Shown: one piece after another, positions 1 through 5,274 of the stretch
Numbering within the stretch: position 1 is the stretch's first letter
Layout: each line of letters starts with the position of its first letter
Assembly (NCBI GenBank): GCA_021798655.1
Contig: JAJZFE010000295.1
Location: forward strand, 1-5,274
Source of the DNA: Acidobacteriota bacterium
GTDB lineage: Bacteria > Acidobacteriota > Terriglobia > Terriglobales > Acidobacteriaceae
DNA: 5,274 nucleotides
Reading direction: 5' to 3'
Program-made: the position numbers and the translations under genes
Notes under the pieces: model-generated
Seen by the model: only the letters and a program-made list of their open reading frames with translations
The model's database searches: none
What the model was told of the DNA's origin: nothing

Positions 1-9
1 CAGCGCGGA

Positions 10-1428
10 GTGGCAGGGGGTGAGGGCGATGCCTCGCAGGAGGCGCTGCTGTCACCGTCGGCGACAGCGGTTGGCGCGTCGGGGCTGGTGGAGAGTATGG
101 CCGCGTTGCAGACGGCCGGCACGGGTAAGCGCGGCGCGTTTCGCAGCGACCAGATCTGGAGCTACTTCGGGCCGGCGTTTGTGGCCTCGGTGGCGTATAT
201 CGATCCGGGCAACTTCGTCACGAACATCCAGGGCGGGAGCCAGTTTGGGTACAGGCTGCTGTGGGTGCTGCTGTGGTCGAACGCGATGGCGATCCTGATT
301 CAGTACCTGTCGGCGAAGCTGGGCATTGTGACGGGGGAGACGCTGCCGCAGAGCTGCCGCAGGCACTTCTCGCGGCCGGTGACGGTGCTGCTGTGGCTGT
401 GCGCGGAGGTGTCGGCCGTGGCGACGGACATGGCCGAGTTTCTGGGCGCGGCGCTGGGGCTGGACCTGCTGATCGGGCCGCTGCTGCTGGCGCATGGGAT
501 GACGGCGACGGGTGCGCTGTTCGCGTCGGCGATGGTGGCGACGCTGGGGGTGTTTGCGATCCTGGCGCTGGACCTGGCGGGGTTTCAATGGCTGGAGCGC
601 GGGATCATGGCGTTCGTCGGCGTGATTGGGCTGTGCTACGGGTTTGAGGTGCTGCTGGTGCATCCGGACTGGCACGCGGCGTTTGTGGCGACGGTGCTGC
701 CGAGCTTCGACCTGCACAGCCACAGGACGCTGAATGCGAGTGTGTTTGCGGCGGTGGGAATGCTGGGCGCGACGGTGATGCCGCATGTGATCTACCTGCA
801 CTCGGCGCTGGTGCAGCCGCGGCTGACGGAGCTGACGCAGAAGCCGAAGCGCAGCCGCAACAACATCCTGTCGCAGTACCTGCGGTTTGAGCTGGTGGAT
901 GTGTTTGTGGCGATGAACGGGGCGTGGCTGATTAATTCGGCGATGATCGTGATGGCGGCGGTGGCGCTGGGCGCGGGCTACGGGCGCGGGCCGGATGTGA
1001 CGCCGTCGATCCAGGACGCGTTCCACACGCTGGGGCCGCTGCTGGGCCGCGGTGCGGGCGTGGTGTTTGCGGTGGCGCTGCTGTGCTCGGGGCTGTCCAG
1101 CTCGACGGTCGGCGTGATGGCCGGGCAGGTGATCATCGAGGGGTTTCTGGGCATCCAGTTCCCGATCTTTGTGCGGCGGTTTGTGACGGTGATTCCGGCG
1201 CTGGTGGTGATTGCGATGGGCAGCGATCCGTTTCGGATTCTGCTGGACTCGCAGGTGCTGCTGAGCTTTACGCTGCCGGCGGCGCTGATTCCGCTGCTGG
1301 TGCTGACGGGGCGGCGGTCGGTGATGGGCGAGTTTGCGAGCGTGCTGCGGACGAAGGTGGCGGGTTGGACGGTGGCAGGCGTGATCGTGGCGCTGAATGC
1401 GGTGCTGCTGGTGCAGCTGGCGCTGTAG
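10..1428 (+). CDS. mntH: Nramp-family divalent metal (Mn2+/Fe2+) : H+ symporter, MntH-like
   Basis: Inner-membrane importer that takes up Mn2+ or Fe2+ driven by protons. Numbered from the GTG at 10, it has a hydrophilic N-terminal tail of about 45 residues and then a helix-rich body of about 11 transmembrane segments. The TM1 signature DPGN is at 65-68 and the TM6 signature MPH at 257-259; in the family Asp65, Asn68 and Met257 coordinate the metal. TM3 reads TDMAEFLGAALG, with Asp140 and Glu143 matching acidic residues of the proton route, and His259 is also kept. The Arg pair 389-390 begins the likely TM9. No key residue is missing, and 472 residues is normal or slightly long. The start is uncertain: the frame is open to the left edge, no ribosome site is visible before GTG 10, and ATG 97 (after GGAGAG, but only 1 nt away) is an alternative. 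The gene may therefore be cut at its 5' end. It is convergent with the next gene and followed by its own terminator. Family assignment is very secure; Mn versus Fe preference cannot be read from the sequence. Confidence 0.95.
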   Translation: MAGGEGDASQEALLSPSATAVGASGLVESMAALQTAGTGKRGAFRSDQIWSYFGPAFVASVAYIDPGNFVTNIQGGSQFGYRLLWVLLWSNAMAILIQYLSAKLGIVTGETLPQSCRRHFSRPVTVLLWLCAEVSAVATDMAEFLGAALGLDLLIGPLLLAHGMTATGALFASAMVATLGVFAILALDLAGFQWLERGIMAFVGVIGLCYGFEVLLVHPDWHAAFVATVLPSFDLHSHRTLNASVFAAVGMLGATVMPHVIYLHSALVQPRLTELTQKPKRSRNNILSQYLRFELVDVFVAMNGAWLINSAMIVMAAVALGAGYGRGPDVTPSIQDAFHTLGPLLGRGAGVVFAVALLCSGLSSSTVGVMAGQVIIEGFLGIQFPIFVRRFVTVIPALVVIAMGSDPFRILLDSQVLLSFTLPAALIPLLVLTGRRSVMGEFASVLRTKVAGWTVAGVIVALNAVLLVQLAL

Positions 1429-1445
1429 CTGCGGCTACAGCTTTT
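1422..1445 (+). terminator. Rho-independent terminator of the Nramp gene, overlapping its stop codon
   Basis: A perfect 8-bp inverted repeat (GCTGTAGC, TGCG loop, GCTACAGC) at 1422-1441 is followed directly by TTTT (1442-1445). The TAG stop codon (1426-1428) lies inside the left arm. The T-run is short and followed by GGGGG, so termination may be incomplete. The opposite strand has no T-run after the stem, so the hairpin should act only on rightward transcripts. Confidence 0.6.
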
Positions 1446-1498
1446 GGGGGAGACGAGAGCCAGGGGAGTTTGCGCGGGGTGCGCAGGCTTGAGGTGGT

Positions 1499-1558
1499 TC
1501 GAAATGCGGGGGTTTCTCCACTGCGGCCGCAAAGGCGCGGCCTCCGGTCGAAATGACA
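1499..1558. repeat. Intergenic repeat-like element with inner hairpin (copy A)
   Basis: Between the two convergent genes an 8-bp direct repeat, TCGAAATG, occurs at 1499-1506 and 1548-1555. Between the two lies an inverted repeat, GGCCGC (1525-1530) and GCGGCC (1537-1542), with a 6-nt loop. The sub-motifs CTCCACTGCG (1516-1525) and CGAAATGACA (1549-1558) each match 9 of 10 bases in the gap before the aconitase gene (3073-3082 and 3086-3095). This suggests a dispersed non-coding repeat family. I recall sequences of this style as common between genes in Acidobacteriaceae, but the copy number in this genome is unknown. There is no T-run after the hairpin on either strand, so it is not a standard terminator. 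Confidence 0.45.
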
Positions 1559-1583
1559 GCATCAACCCTGACAAGGGGGTGAT

Positions 1584-2723
1584 TTATGGCTTTCCGAAGT
1601 GAGCGGAAGCCTGCGGGGAGTGTGGAGCAGAACGAAACTGCGGGCCCTGCGGGGCTGGTCGTCTTTGTGGCTGATTCCGCTGCGCCTGTTGCGGCAGGGG
1701 GCGTGACTGGAAGGCAGCCTGGTTGCCGGCGATGGGGCGGCCGACGCCGAGGGGGTGCTGCTGTGCGGCGAGCGGCGGGTGGCCGTGATTGGCGCTGAAG
1801 GCGGCCTGAGGGTTGGCGGCGGCCATCTGGTTCAGGCGCGTCTGGCCGGGCAGCGGCGCGGTGTGCGGCTCGTGCATGGCGGCGAGTTCGGCGGGGCGCG
1901 GGGTGACGGCGATGCCGGCGCGGCCGCCGTTGTAGCTGACGCGGCTGGTGGGCTGCGGCCCGTAGGTGTGGCCGTTGTAGACGACGGTGCGGTTGTAGAC
2001 GTTGGTGACCGAGACGCCCACGCCGACGTTGGTGACGGCGCGGTTGTAGAGGAACGCGTTGCCGCGCCAGTAGCCGCCGAAGTAGCCGGTGCCGATGTAG
2101 CCGAAGCCGTAGTTGACGCCGCCGTAGAAGCCGACGTGCAGGCCCCAGTAGCCGGGGTGAAAGCGATAGAGTCCGCCGTAGAAGCCCCAGTAGCCGGGGG
2201 TCCAGAGGCCGCCGTAGAAGGGCGGAACGATCCAGGCGCCGGGCACCCAGTAGTAGCCGGCGGGCGCGTAGCCCCAGTAGCCGGGGGTCCACATGTAGTT
2301 GTCGCCGGGGGCCTCGGGCTGGTCGTAGTCGGGGAGCGCGGGCGGGGGCTGCTCGGCGGTGGTGCTGGCGTCGTCGAGGGCCTGCTCGCCGTCGGCGACC
2401 TGGGCCTCGGTGGCTGCGTCGTCGGGCGGCGCGTCGGCGGAGGGGGCTGCGGCGATGGCGGCGGCGGGCTGGTTGCGGACGATGGGCGCGGGCGGCTGCT
2501 GGGGGTATGCGGCTGCGCTGGGTTGTTGGTATGCGGCTGCGCCGGGTTGGGCAGCACTGTCGGGTGCCATGTTGGCGAGCGCGGGGTCGGTCGCGGCGGT
2601 CGCGGCGGCGGCGGGGGCCTGCGCGGGGGCTTGCGCGGGGGCGGCGGCGACGAGGCCCAGGCTGAGCACGGCGGAGAGGCCAAGGCAGCGGAGCAGGTTG
2701 CGGGATGCGTGCGGATTCGTCAT
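1584..2723 (-). CDS. Secreted Tyr/Trp/Gly-repeat protein (YXWGXW-type), function unknown
   Basis: Protein of 379 residues from the chosen start, role unknown. Residues 1-30 look like a Sec signal peptide: basic residues at 8 and 12, a hydrophobic stretch 13-28, and a likely AXA-type cut near Ala30. Residues 31-140 are a Pro/Ala/Gln-rich, acidic, low-complexity stretch that looks disordered. Residues 143-222 form an aromatic/Gly-rich core with eight Trp and the repeat PGYWG three times, typical of proteins labelled 'YXWGXW repeat'. A C-terminal part (about 261-330) carries VSYNGG, PRPAELAA and NHGHPP, which I recall following such cores in homologues from Acidobacteria and Bacteroidetes. The tail (340-379) is rich in Gln, Pro and Arg. 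No catalytic motif is seen; an envelope or periplasmic structural role is inference. Start choice: GAAAGAG (2732-2738) is 8 nt before ATG 2723, only 2 nt before ATG 2729, and inside the frame that would begin at ATG 2747. It stands alone, convergent with the metal importer and divergent from aconitase. Confidence 0.85.
   Translation of the reverse strand: MTNPHASRNLLRCLGLSAVLSLGLVAAAPAQAPAQAPAAAATAATDPALANMAPDSAAQPGAAAYQQPSAAAYPQQPPAPIVRNQPAAAIAAAPSADAPPDDAATEAQVADGEQALDDASTTAEQPPPALPDYDQPEAPGDNYMWTPGYWGYAPAGYYWVPGAWIVPPFYGGLWTPGYWGFYGGLYRFHPGYWGLHVGFYGGVNYGFGYIGTGYFGGYWRGNAFLYNRAVTNVGVGVSVTNVYNRTVVYNGHTYGPQPTSRVSYNGGRAGIAVTPRPAELAAMHEPHTAPLPGQTRLNQMAAANPQAAFSANHGHPPLAAQQHPLGVGRPIAGNQAAFQSRPLPQQAQRNQPQRRPAPQGPQFRSAPHSPQASAHFGKP
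2183..2291 (-). repeat. Coding direct repeats specifying WTPGYWG
   Basis: An identical 22-bp sequence occurs at 2183-2204 and 2270-2291, 87 bp apart (29 codons, in phase), each encoding WTPGYWG. A shorter copy, CCCCAGTAGCCGGGG, at 2143-2157 encodes the third PGYWG. Identity at the DNA level, including third positions, suggests either fairly recent duplication or gene conversion, or strong codon constraint. Confidence 0.8.
2504..2549 (-). repeat. 24-bp period tandem repeat in the low-complexity region
   Basis: Positions 2504-2525 and 2528-2549 are the same 22-mer with one mismatch, giving a 24-bp period. On the coding strand this yields an eight-residue unit of the form QPxAAAYx, repeated in phase within the predicted disordered region of the secreted protein. 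Confidence 0.75.
2613..2642 (-). repeat. 12-bp period tandem repeat encoding Ala-Gln-Ala-Pro units
   Basis: The unit GGGGGCYTGCGC starts at 2613 and 2625, and a partial third unit starts at 2637. It encodes AQAP repeats directly after the predicted signal-peptide cleavage site of the secreted protein. Such short G-rich tandem repeats can change in number by slippage without breaking the frame. Confidence 0.75.
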
Positions 2724-2731
2724 CGTCATTA

Positions 2732-2738
2732 CTCTTTC
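2732..2738 (-). promoter_or_regulatory. Ribosome binding site deciding the start of the secreted protein
   Basis: The coding strand reads GAAAGAG, a partial match to the AAGGAG consensus, 8 nt before ATG 2723 and 2 nt before ATG 2729. The upstream ATG at 2747 is preceded by a pyrimidine-rich stretch with no such site. This favours 2723, with 2729 as second choice. Confidence 0.5.
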
Positions 2739-2760
2739 ATAACCCATTGGCTGGGGAAAG

Positions 2761-2793
2761 TTTCGGCGTGGCTTTCGGGCTTGCGTTTCGGGC
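2761..2793. repeat. Three spaced TTTCGGGC-like direct repeats, possible operator array
   Basis: TTTCGGCG at 2761-2768, TTTCGGGC at 2773-2780 and TTTCGGGC at 2786-2793 lie in the same orientation at starts 12 and 13 bp apart, close to one helical turn. They sit 38-70 bp upstream of the chosen start of the secreted-protein gene, where a regulator could bind. No known operator consensus is recognised, so the regulatory role is inference. Confidence 0.4.
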
Positions 2794-3046
2794 GTGTTGC
2801 GACGCAGTTTGACGGGCTACAAACCGAGCAGGGGCCGGGGTAAAATGGTGGGCATGACGAGCTGGGAACCTCGGACGAGTTCTGCGATGGGCGGCGCTGC
2901 GATGGCTGCGCCGCGGGTGAAGCGGTTCCGGCGTGGGCGTCATGACCGCGGCCGCGCGTAGGCTGTTCTTCCTGTGCCAACGAATCGGAGATGCCTGCGA
3001 GCCGAGCGGTTCTGTGCGCGAGGGCGGGTGCAGCGATGCGCGAGGT

Positions 3047-3064
3047 GCGGGAGATGCGGGAGAT
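3047..3064. repeat. 9-bp tandem duplication
   Basis: GCGGGAGAT occurs twice without a gap (3047-3055 and 3056-3064), followed by the shortened unit GCAGAT (3065-3070). It abuts the left side of the repeat-like element in the gap before aconitase, which suggests slippage at the edge of that element. Confidence 0.7.
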
Positions 3065-3068
3065 GCAG

Positions 3069-3095
3069 ATTCCTCCGCTGCGCTGCGGAATGACA
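3069..3095. repeat. Intergenic repeat-like element (copy B) with interrupted palindrome
   Basis: ATTCC (3069-3073) can pair with GGAAT (3087-3091) around an inner CCGC/GCGG pair (3075-3078 and 3085-3088; the two pairings compete in part). The sub-motifs at 3073-3082 and 3086-3095 match copy A at 1516-1525 and 1549-1558, 9 of 10 bases each; copy A carries 20 bp more between them. It looks like a member of a dispersed non-coding repeat family. There is no T-run, so it is not a standard terminator. Confidence 0.45.
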
Positions 3096-3131
3096 AACCT
3101 GGAATGCCAACACATCAGACTCACAACGATC

Positions 3132-3138
3132 AGGAGAG
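3132..3138 (+). promoter_or_regulatory. Shine-Dalgarno sequence of the aconitase gene
   Basis: AGGAGAG lies 8 nt before ATG 3147, a strong match at normal spacing. It fixes the aconitase start, and the following residues include the HYYNL and [14 protein letters not shown] stretches expected near the AcnA N-terminus. Confidence 0.85.
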
Positions 3139-3146
3139 ACTACGTC

Positions 3147-5274
3147 ATGTCGAACGGAAACCATCCGAACAGCTTTCATGCTGCGGCCACGCTGCAAAGC
3201 GGCGCGCAGAGCGTGCACTACTACAACCTGAATGCGCTGAAGGGCGTGACGCTGTCGCGGCTGCCGTACTCGCTGCGCGTGCTGCTGGAGAACCTGCTGC
3301 GCCACGAAGACGGCAAGACCGTGACGGCGGACGACATCACGTTCCTGGCGAACTGGGACGCGAAGGCCGAGCCGAGCCGCGAGATTGCGTACATGCCGGC
3401 GCGCGTGCTGATGCAGGACTTTACGGGCGTGCCTGCGGTGGTGGACCTGGCGGCGATGCGCGATGCGATGAAGCTGCTGGGCGGCGGGCAGGCGGAGATT
3501 GAGAAGATCAATCCGCTGGTGCCGGCGGAGCTGGTGATCGACCACTCGGTGCAGGTGGACGAGTACGGCAGCGCGAACGCGTATGACCTGAACGCGGCGC
3601 TGGAGTTTACGCGCAACCGCGAGCGGTACGCGTTTCTGAAGTGGGGACAGACGGCGTTCAACAACTTTTCGGCCGTGCCGCCGGGGATGGGCATCTGTCA
3701 TCAGGTGAACCTGGAGTATCTGGCGCGGGTGTGCTTTACGCGGACGGAGGCCGATGGCAGCGTGACGGCGTATCCGGACACGGTGGTGGGCACGGACTCG
3801 CACACCACGATGGTGAACGGGCTGGGCGTGCTGGGCTGGGGCGTGGGCGGCATTGAGGCCGAGGCCGCGATGCTCGGGCAGCCGGTATCCATGCTGGTGC
3901 CGCAGGTGGTGGGCTTCAAGCTGCGGGGCAAGCTGAAGGAGGGCACGACCGCGACGGACCTGGTGCTGACCGTGACGGAGATGCTGCGCAAGCTGGGCGT
4001 GGTGGGCAAGTTTGTGGAGTTCTACGGGCCGGGCATCAGCGAGCTGCCGCTGGCCGATCGCGCGACGATTGCAAACATGGCGCCGGAGTATGGCGCGACG
4101 TGCGGCATCTTCCCGGTGGACGCGGAGACGCTGAAGTACCTGCGCCTGACGGGCCGCAGCGAGGAGCAGATTGCGCTGGTGGAGGCGTACTACCGCGCGC
4201 AGGGACTGTTCCACACGGCGGAGGCGGCGGAGGCGGAGTACTCCGCGACGCTGGAGCTGGACCTGAGCACGGTGGAGCCGAGCGTGGCCGGGCCGAAGCG
4301 GCCGCAGGATCGCGTGCTGCTGAGCGAGACGCCGGCGAGCTTTGCAAAGAAGCTGCCGGAGCTGCAGGGGCCGAACGCGAACAAGAGCGCGGTGCGGCAG
4401 ATTGTGCGCTGGGAGGCGGAGGGCGGCCACGCGTCGCTGAATGGCAACCCGGCGAGCAGCGTTGGTGCAGCGGTGGCGGAGGCTGAGCCGCACTCGGTGC
4501 AGGCGCGGTTTGGCGTTGCGCCGGAGAAGTACCTGACCGATGGGTCGATTGTGATTGCGGCGATTACGAGCTGCACGAACACGAGCAATCCGTATGTGAT
4601 GGTGGCGGCGGGACTGCTGGCGAAGAAGGCGGTGGAGAAGGGGCTGACGACTCCGCCGTGGGTGAAGACGAGTCTTGCGCCGGGCTCGCGCGTGGTGACG
4701 GACTACTACAACCGCGCGGGGCTGACGAAGTACCTGGACGCGCTGCGCTTCCAGACGGTGGGCTATGGCTGCACGACGTGCATCGGCAACAGCGGACCCC
4801 TTCCCACGGATGTGTCGAAGGCGATTGAGGACAACGGTCTGGTGGCGGTGAGCGTGCTGAGCGGCAACCGCAACTTCGAGGGGCGCATCTCGCCGGAGGT
4901 GCGCGCGAACTACCTGATGAGCCCGCCGCTGGTGGTGGCGTATGCGCTGGCCGGGCACATTGAGCACGACTTTGCGAAGGACGCGATTGGCAAGGGCAAG
5001 GACGGGCAGCCGGTGTTCCTGAAGGACATCTGGCCGACGCAGCAGGAGGTGTCGGAGACGGTGGCCAGCTGCATCGACTCGACGATGTTCCGCACGCAGT
5101 ATGCGACGGTGGCGGACGGCGATGCGAACTGGCAGAACCTGAAGTTCCCCAGCGGCGAGGTGTACGGCTGGGAGCCGGACTCGACGTACATTCGCAAGGC
5201 TCCGTACTTTGACGGGATGACGGCGACGCCGGCGGCGGTGAGCGACATTGCGGGAGCGCGTGTGCTGGCGGTGC
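3147..5274 (+). CDS. acnA: Aconitate hydratase A, 3' end beyond the window
   Basis: Cytoplasmic [4Fe-4S] enzyme that interconverts citrate and isocitrate through cis-aconitate in the TCA cycle. About 709 codons are visible and the frame is open at the right edge, where ARVLAV matches the point just before the swivel domain of AcnA; the Arg and Ser-Ser-Arg active-site residues of that domain are not visible. Cluster ligands are Cys476 (SCTNTSNP), Cys542 and Cys545 ([13 protein letters not shown]), with the same 66- and 3-residue spacing as Cys435/501/504 of E. coli AcnA. Active-site motifs present are DHS (132-134), GICHQV (His185), GTDSHT (Asp217, Ser218, His219) and GNRNFEGR (Asn574, Arg575, Arg580). 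The linker before Cys476 is about 35 residues longer than in E. coli AcnA (roughly 408-455). It is preceded by a strong ribosome site and transcribed away from the secreted-protein gene. The related AcnD (2-methylcitrate pathway) is less likely: the match to AcnA is close and no prp genes are seen, though the window is small. Confidence 0.97.
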   Translation, partial: MSNGNHPNSFHAAATLQSGAQSVHYYNLNALKGVTLSRLPYSLRVLLENLLRHEDGKTVTADDITFLANWDAKAEPSREIAYMPARVLMQDFTGVPAVVDLAAMRDAMKLLGGGQAEIEKINPLVPAELVIDHSVQVDEYGSANAYDLNAALEFTRNRERYAFLKWGQTAFNNFSAVPPGMGICHQVNLEYLARVCFTRTEADGSVTAYPDTVVGTDSHTTMVNGLGVLGWGVGGIEAEAAMLGQPVSMLVPQVVGFKLRGKLKEGTTATDLVLTVTEMLRKLGVVGKFVEFYGPGISELPLADRATIANMAPEYGATCGIFPVDAETLKYLRLTGRSEEQIALVEAYYRAQGLFHTAEAAEAEYSATLELDLSTVEPSVAGPKRPQDRVLLSETPASFAKKLPELQGPNANKSAVRQIVRWEAEGGHASLNGNPASSVGAAVAEAEPHSVQARFGVAPEKYLTDGSIVIAAITSCTNTSNPYVMVAAGLLAKKAVEKGLTTPPWVKTSLAPGSRVVTDYYNRAGLTKYLDALRFQTVGYGCTTCIGNSGPLPTDVSKAIEDNGLVAVSVLSGNRNFEGRISPEVRANYLMSPPLVVAYALAGHIEHDFAKDAIGKGKDGQPVFLKDIWPTQQEVSETVASCIDSTMFRTQYATVADGDANWQNLKFPSGEVYGWEPDSTYIRKAPYFDGMTATPAAVSDIAGARVLAV

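Larger units (their letters stand above)
2739..3131. other. Divergent intergenic region without a convincing gene
   Basis: This gap of nearly 400 bp should hold the promoters of the leftward secreted-protein gene and the rightward aconitase. It contains three spaced direct repeats (2761-2793), an isolated TAAAAT (2841-2846), a 9-bp tandem duplication (3047-3064) and a repeat-like element (3069-3095). I cannot assign a -35/-10 pair with acceptable spacing on either strand. Short open frames here lack ribosome sites and recognisable products. No riboswitch, small RNA or tRNA structure was recognised. Confidence 0.6.

Noticed and set aside
52..1026. Open frame of 324 codons antisense to the Nramp gene
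   Set aside because: Arg/His/Gln-rich product without motifs, opposite a fully conserved transporter; a composition artefact.
1525..1542. GGCCGC/GCGGCC hairpin as terminator of the leftward gene
   Set aside because: No T-run follows the stem on the minus strand, and it sits inside a repeat-like element; Rho-dependent or other termination is equally possible.
1755..2843. Open frame of 362 codons on the plus strand across the secreted-protein gene
   Set aside because: The product is almost entirely Gly, Val and Ala, typical of an antisense shadow; the minus-strand frame has a signal peptide, repeats and family motifs.
2809..2846. Possible sigma-70 promoter: TTGACG (2809-2814) and TAAAAT (2841-2846)
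   Set aside because: The gap between the hexamers is 26 nt, far from the usual 16-18, and no better -35 is found at the right distance from TAAAAT.
2845..2961. Small open frame of 38 codons, plus strand, with an Arg-rich end
   Set aside because: No proper ribosome site (only a G-run just before), no recognisable product, and composition expected from GC-rich non-coding DNA. Conservation in relatives would be needed to revive it.
3092..3146. Iron-responsive element, Fur box or riboswitch before acnA
   Set aside because: The leader is short and shows no stable stem, no Fur-like palindrome and no known riboswitch core that I can recognise.
2933..3502. Plus-strand frame spanning the gap and the start of aconitase
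   Set aside because: It runs through the repeat-like element and then out of frame through acnA, and has neither a ribosome site nor a recognisable product.
2940..4967. Open frame of 675 codons antisense to the aconitase gene
   Set aside because: It is the mirror of a strongly biased GC-rich gene. Its product is dominated by Arg, His, Leu and Gln without motifs, while the opposite strand encodes intact AcnA.

Overview
The window carries two well-recognised genes, one secreted protein of a family without known function, and two GC-rich intergenic gaps. High GC, strong preference for G/C-ending codons (CTG, GTG, GCG), a secreted aromatic/Gly-rich 'YXWGXW-type' protein and short intergenic repeats ending in '...GAATGACA' together suggest a chromosome of the Acidobacteriota, probably the Acidobacteriaceae (Terriglobia). 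This assignment comes from memory of such genomes and not from a search. I see no mobile element, CRISPR array, tRNA or rRNA.

Layout. An Nramp-family Mn2+/Fe2+ importer (mntH-like) runs rightward from the left edge to 1428. It ends in a hairpin terminator that overlaps its own stop codon. A short gap (1446-1583) with a repeat-like element separates it from a convergent, leftward gene (1584 to about 2723). That gene encodes a signal-peptide-bearing, Pro/Ala/Gln-rich protein with a core of Tyr-Trp-Gly repeats. A roughly 400-bp divergent gap (2739-3146) follows. It holds three spaced direct repeats, a 9-bp tandem repeat and a second repeat-like element, but no convincing gene. From 3147 a rightward aconitase (acnA) begins behind a strong Shine-Dalgarno sequence and runs off the right edge. 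About 709 codons are visible, and the C-terminal swivel domain lies outside the window.

The genes do not form an operon: the first and second are convergent, the second and third divergent. The importer supplies metal, and aconitase needs a [4Fe-4S] cluster, so a shared link to iron or manganese status is conceivable. Nothing in the sequence demonstrates it. I found no convincing previously undescribed system. The items most worth a second look are the secreted aromatic-repeat protein, the direct-repeat array upstream of it, the pair of related intergenic elements, and an extra linker segment in the aconitase.
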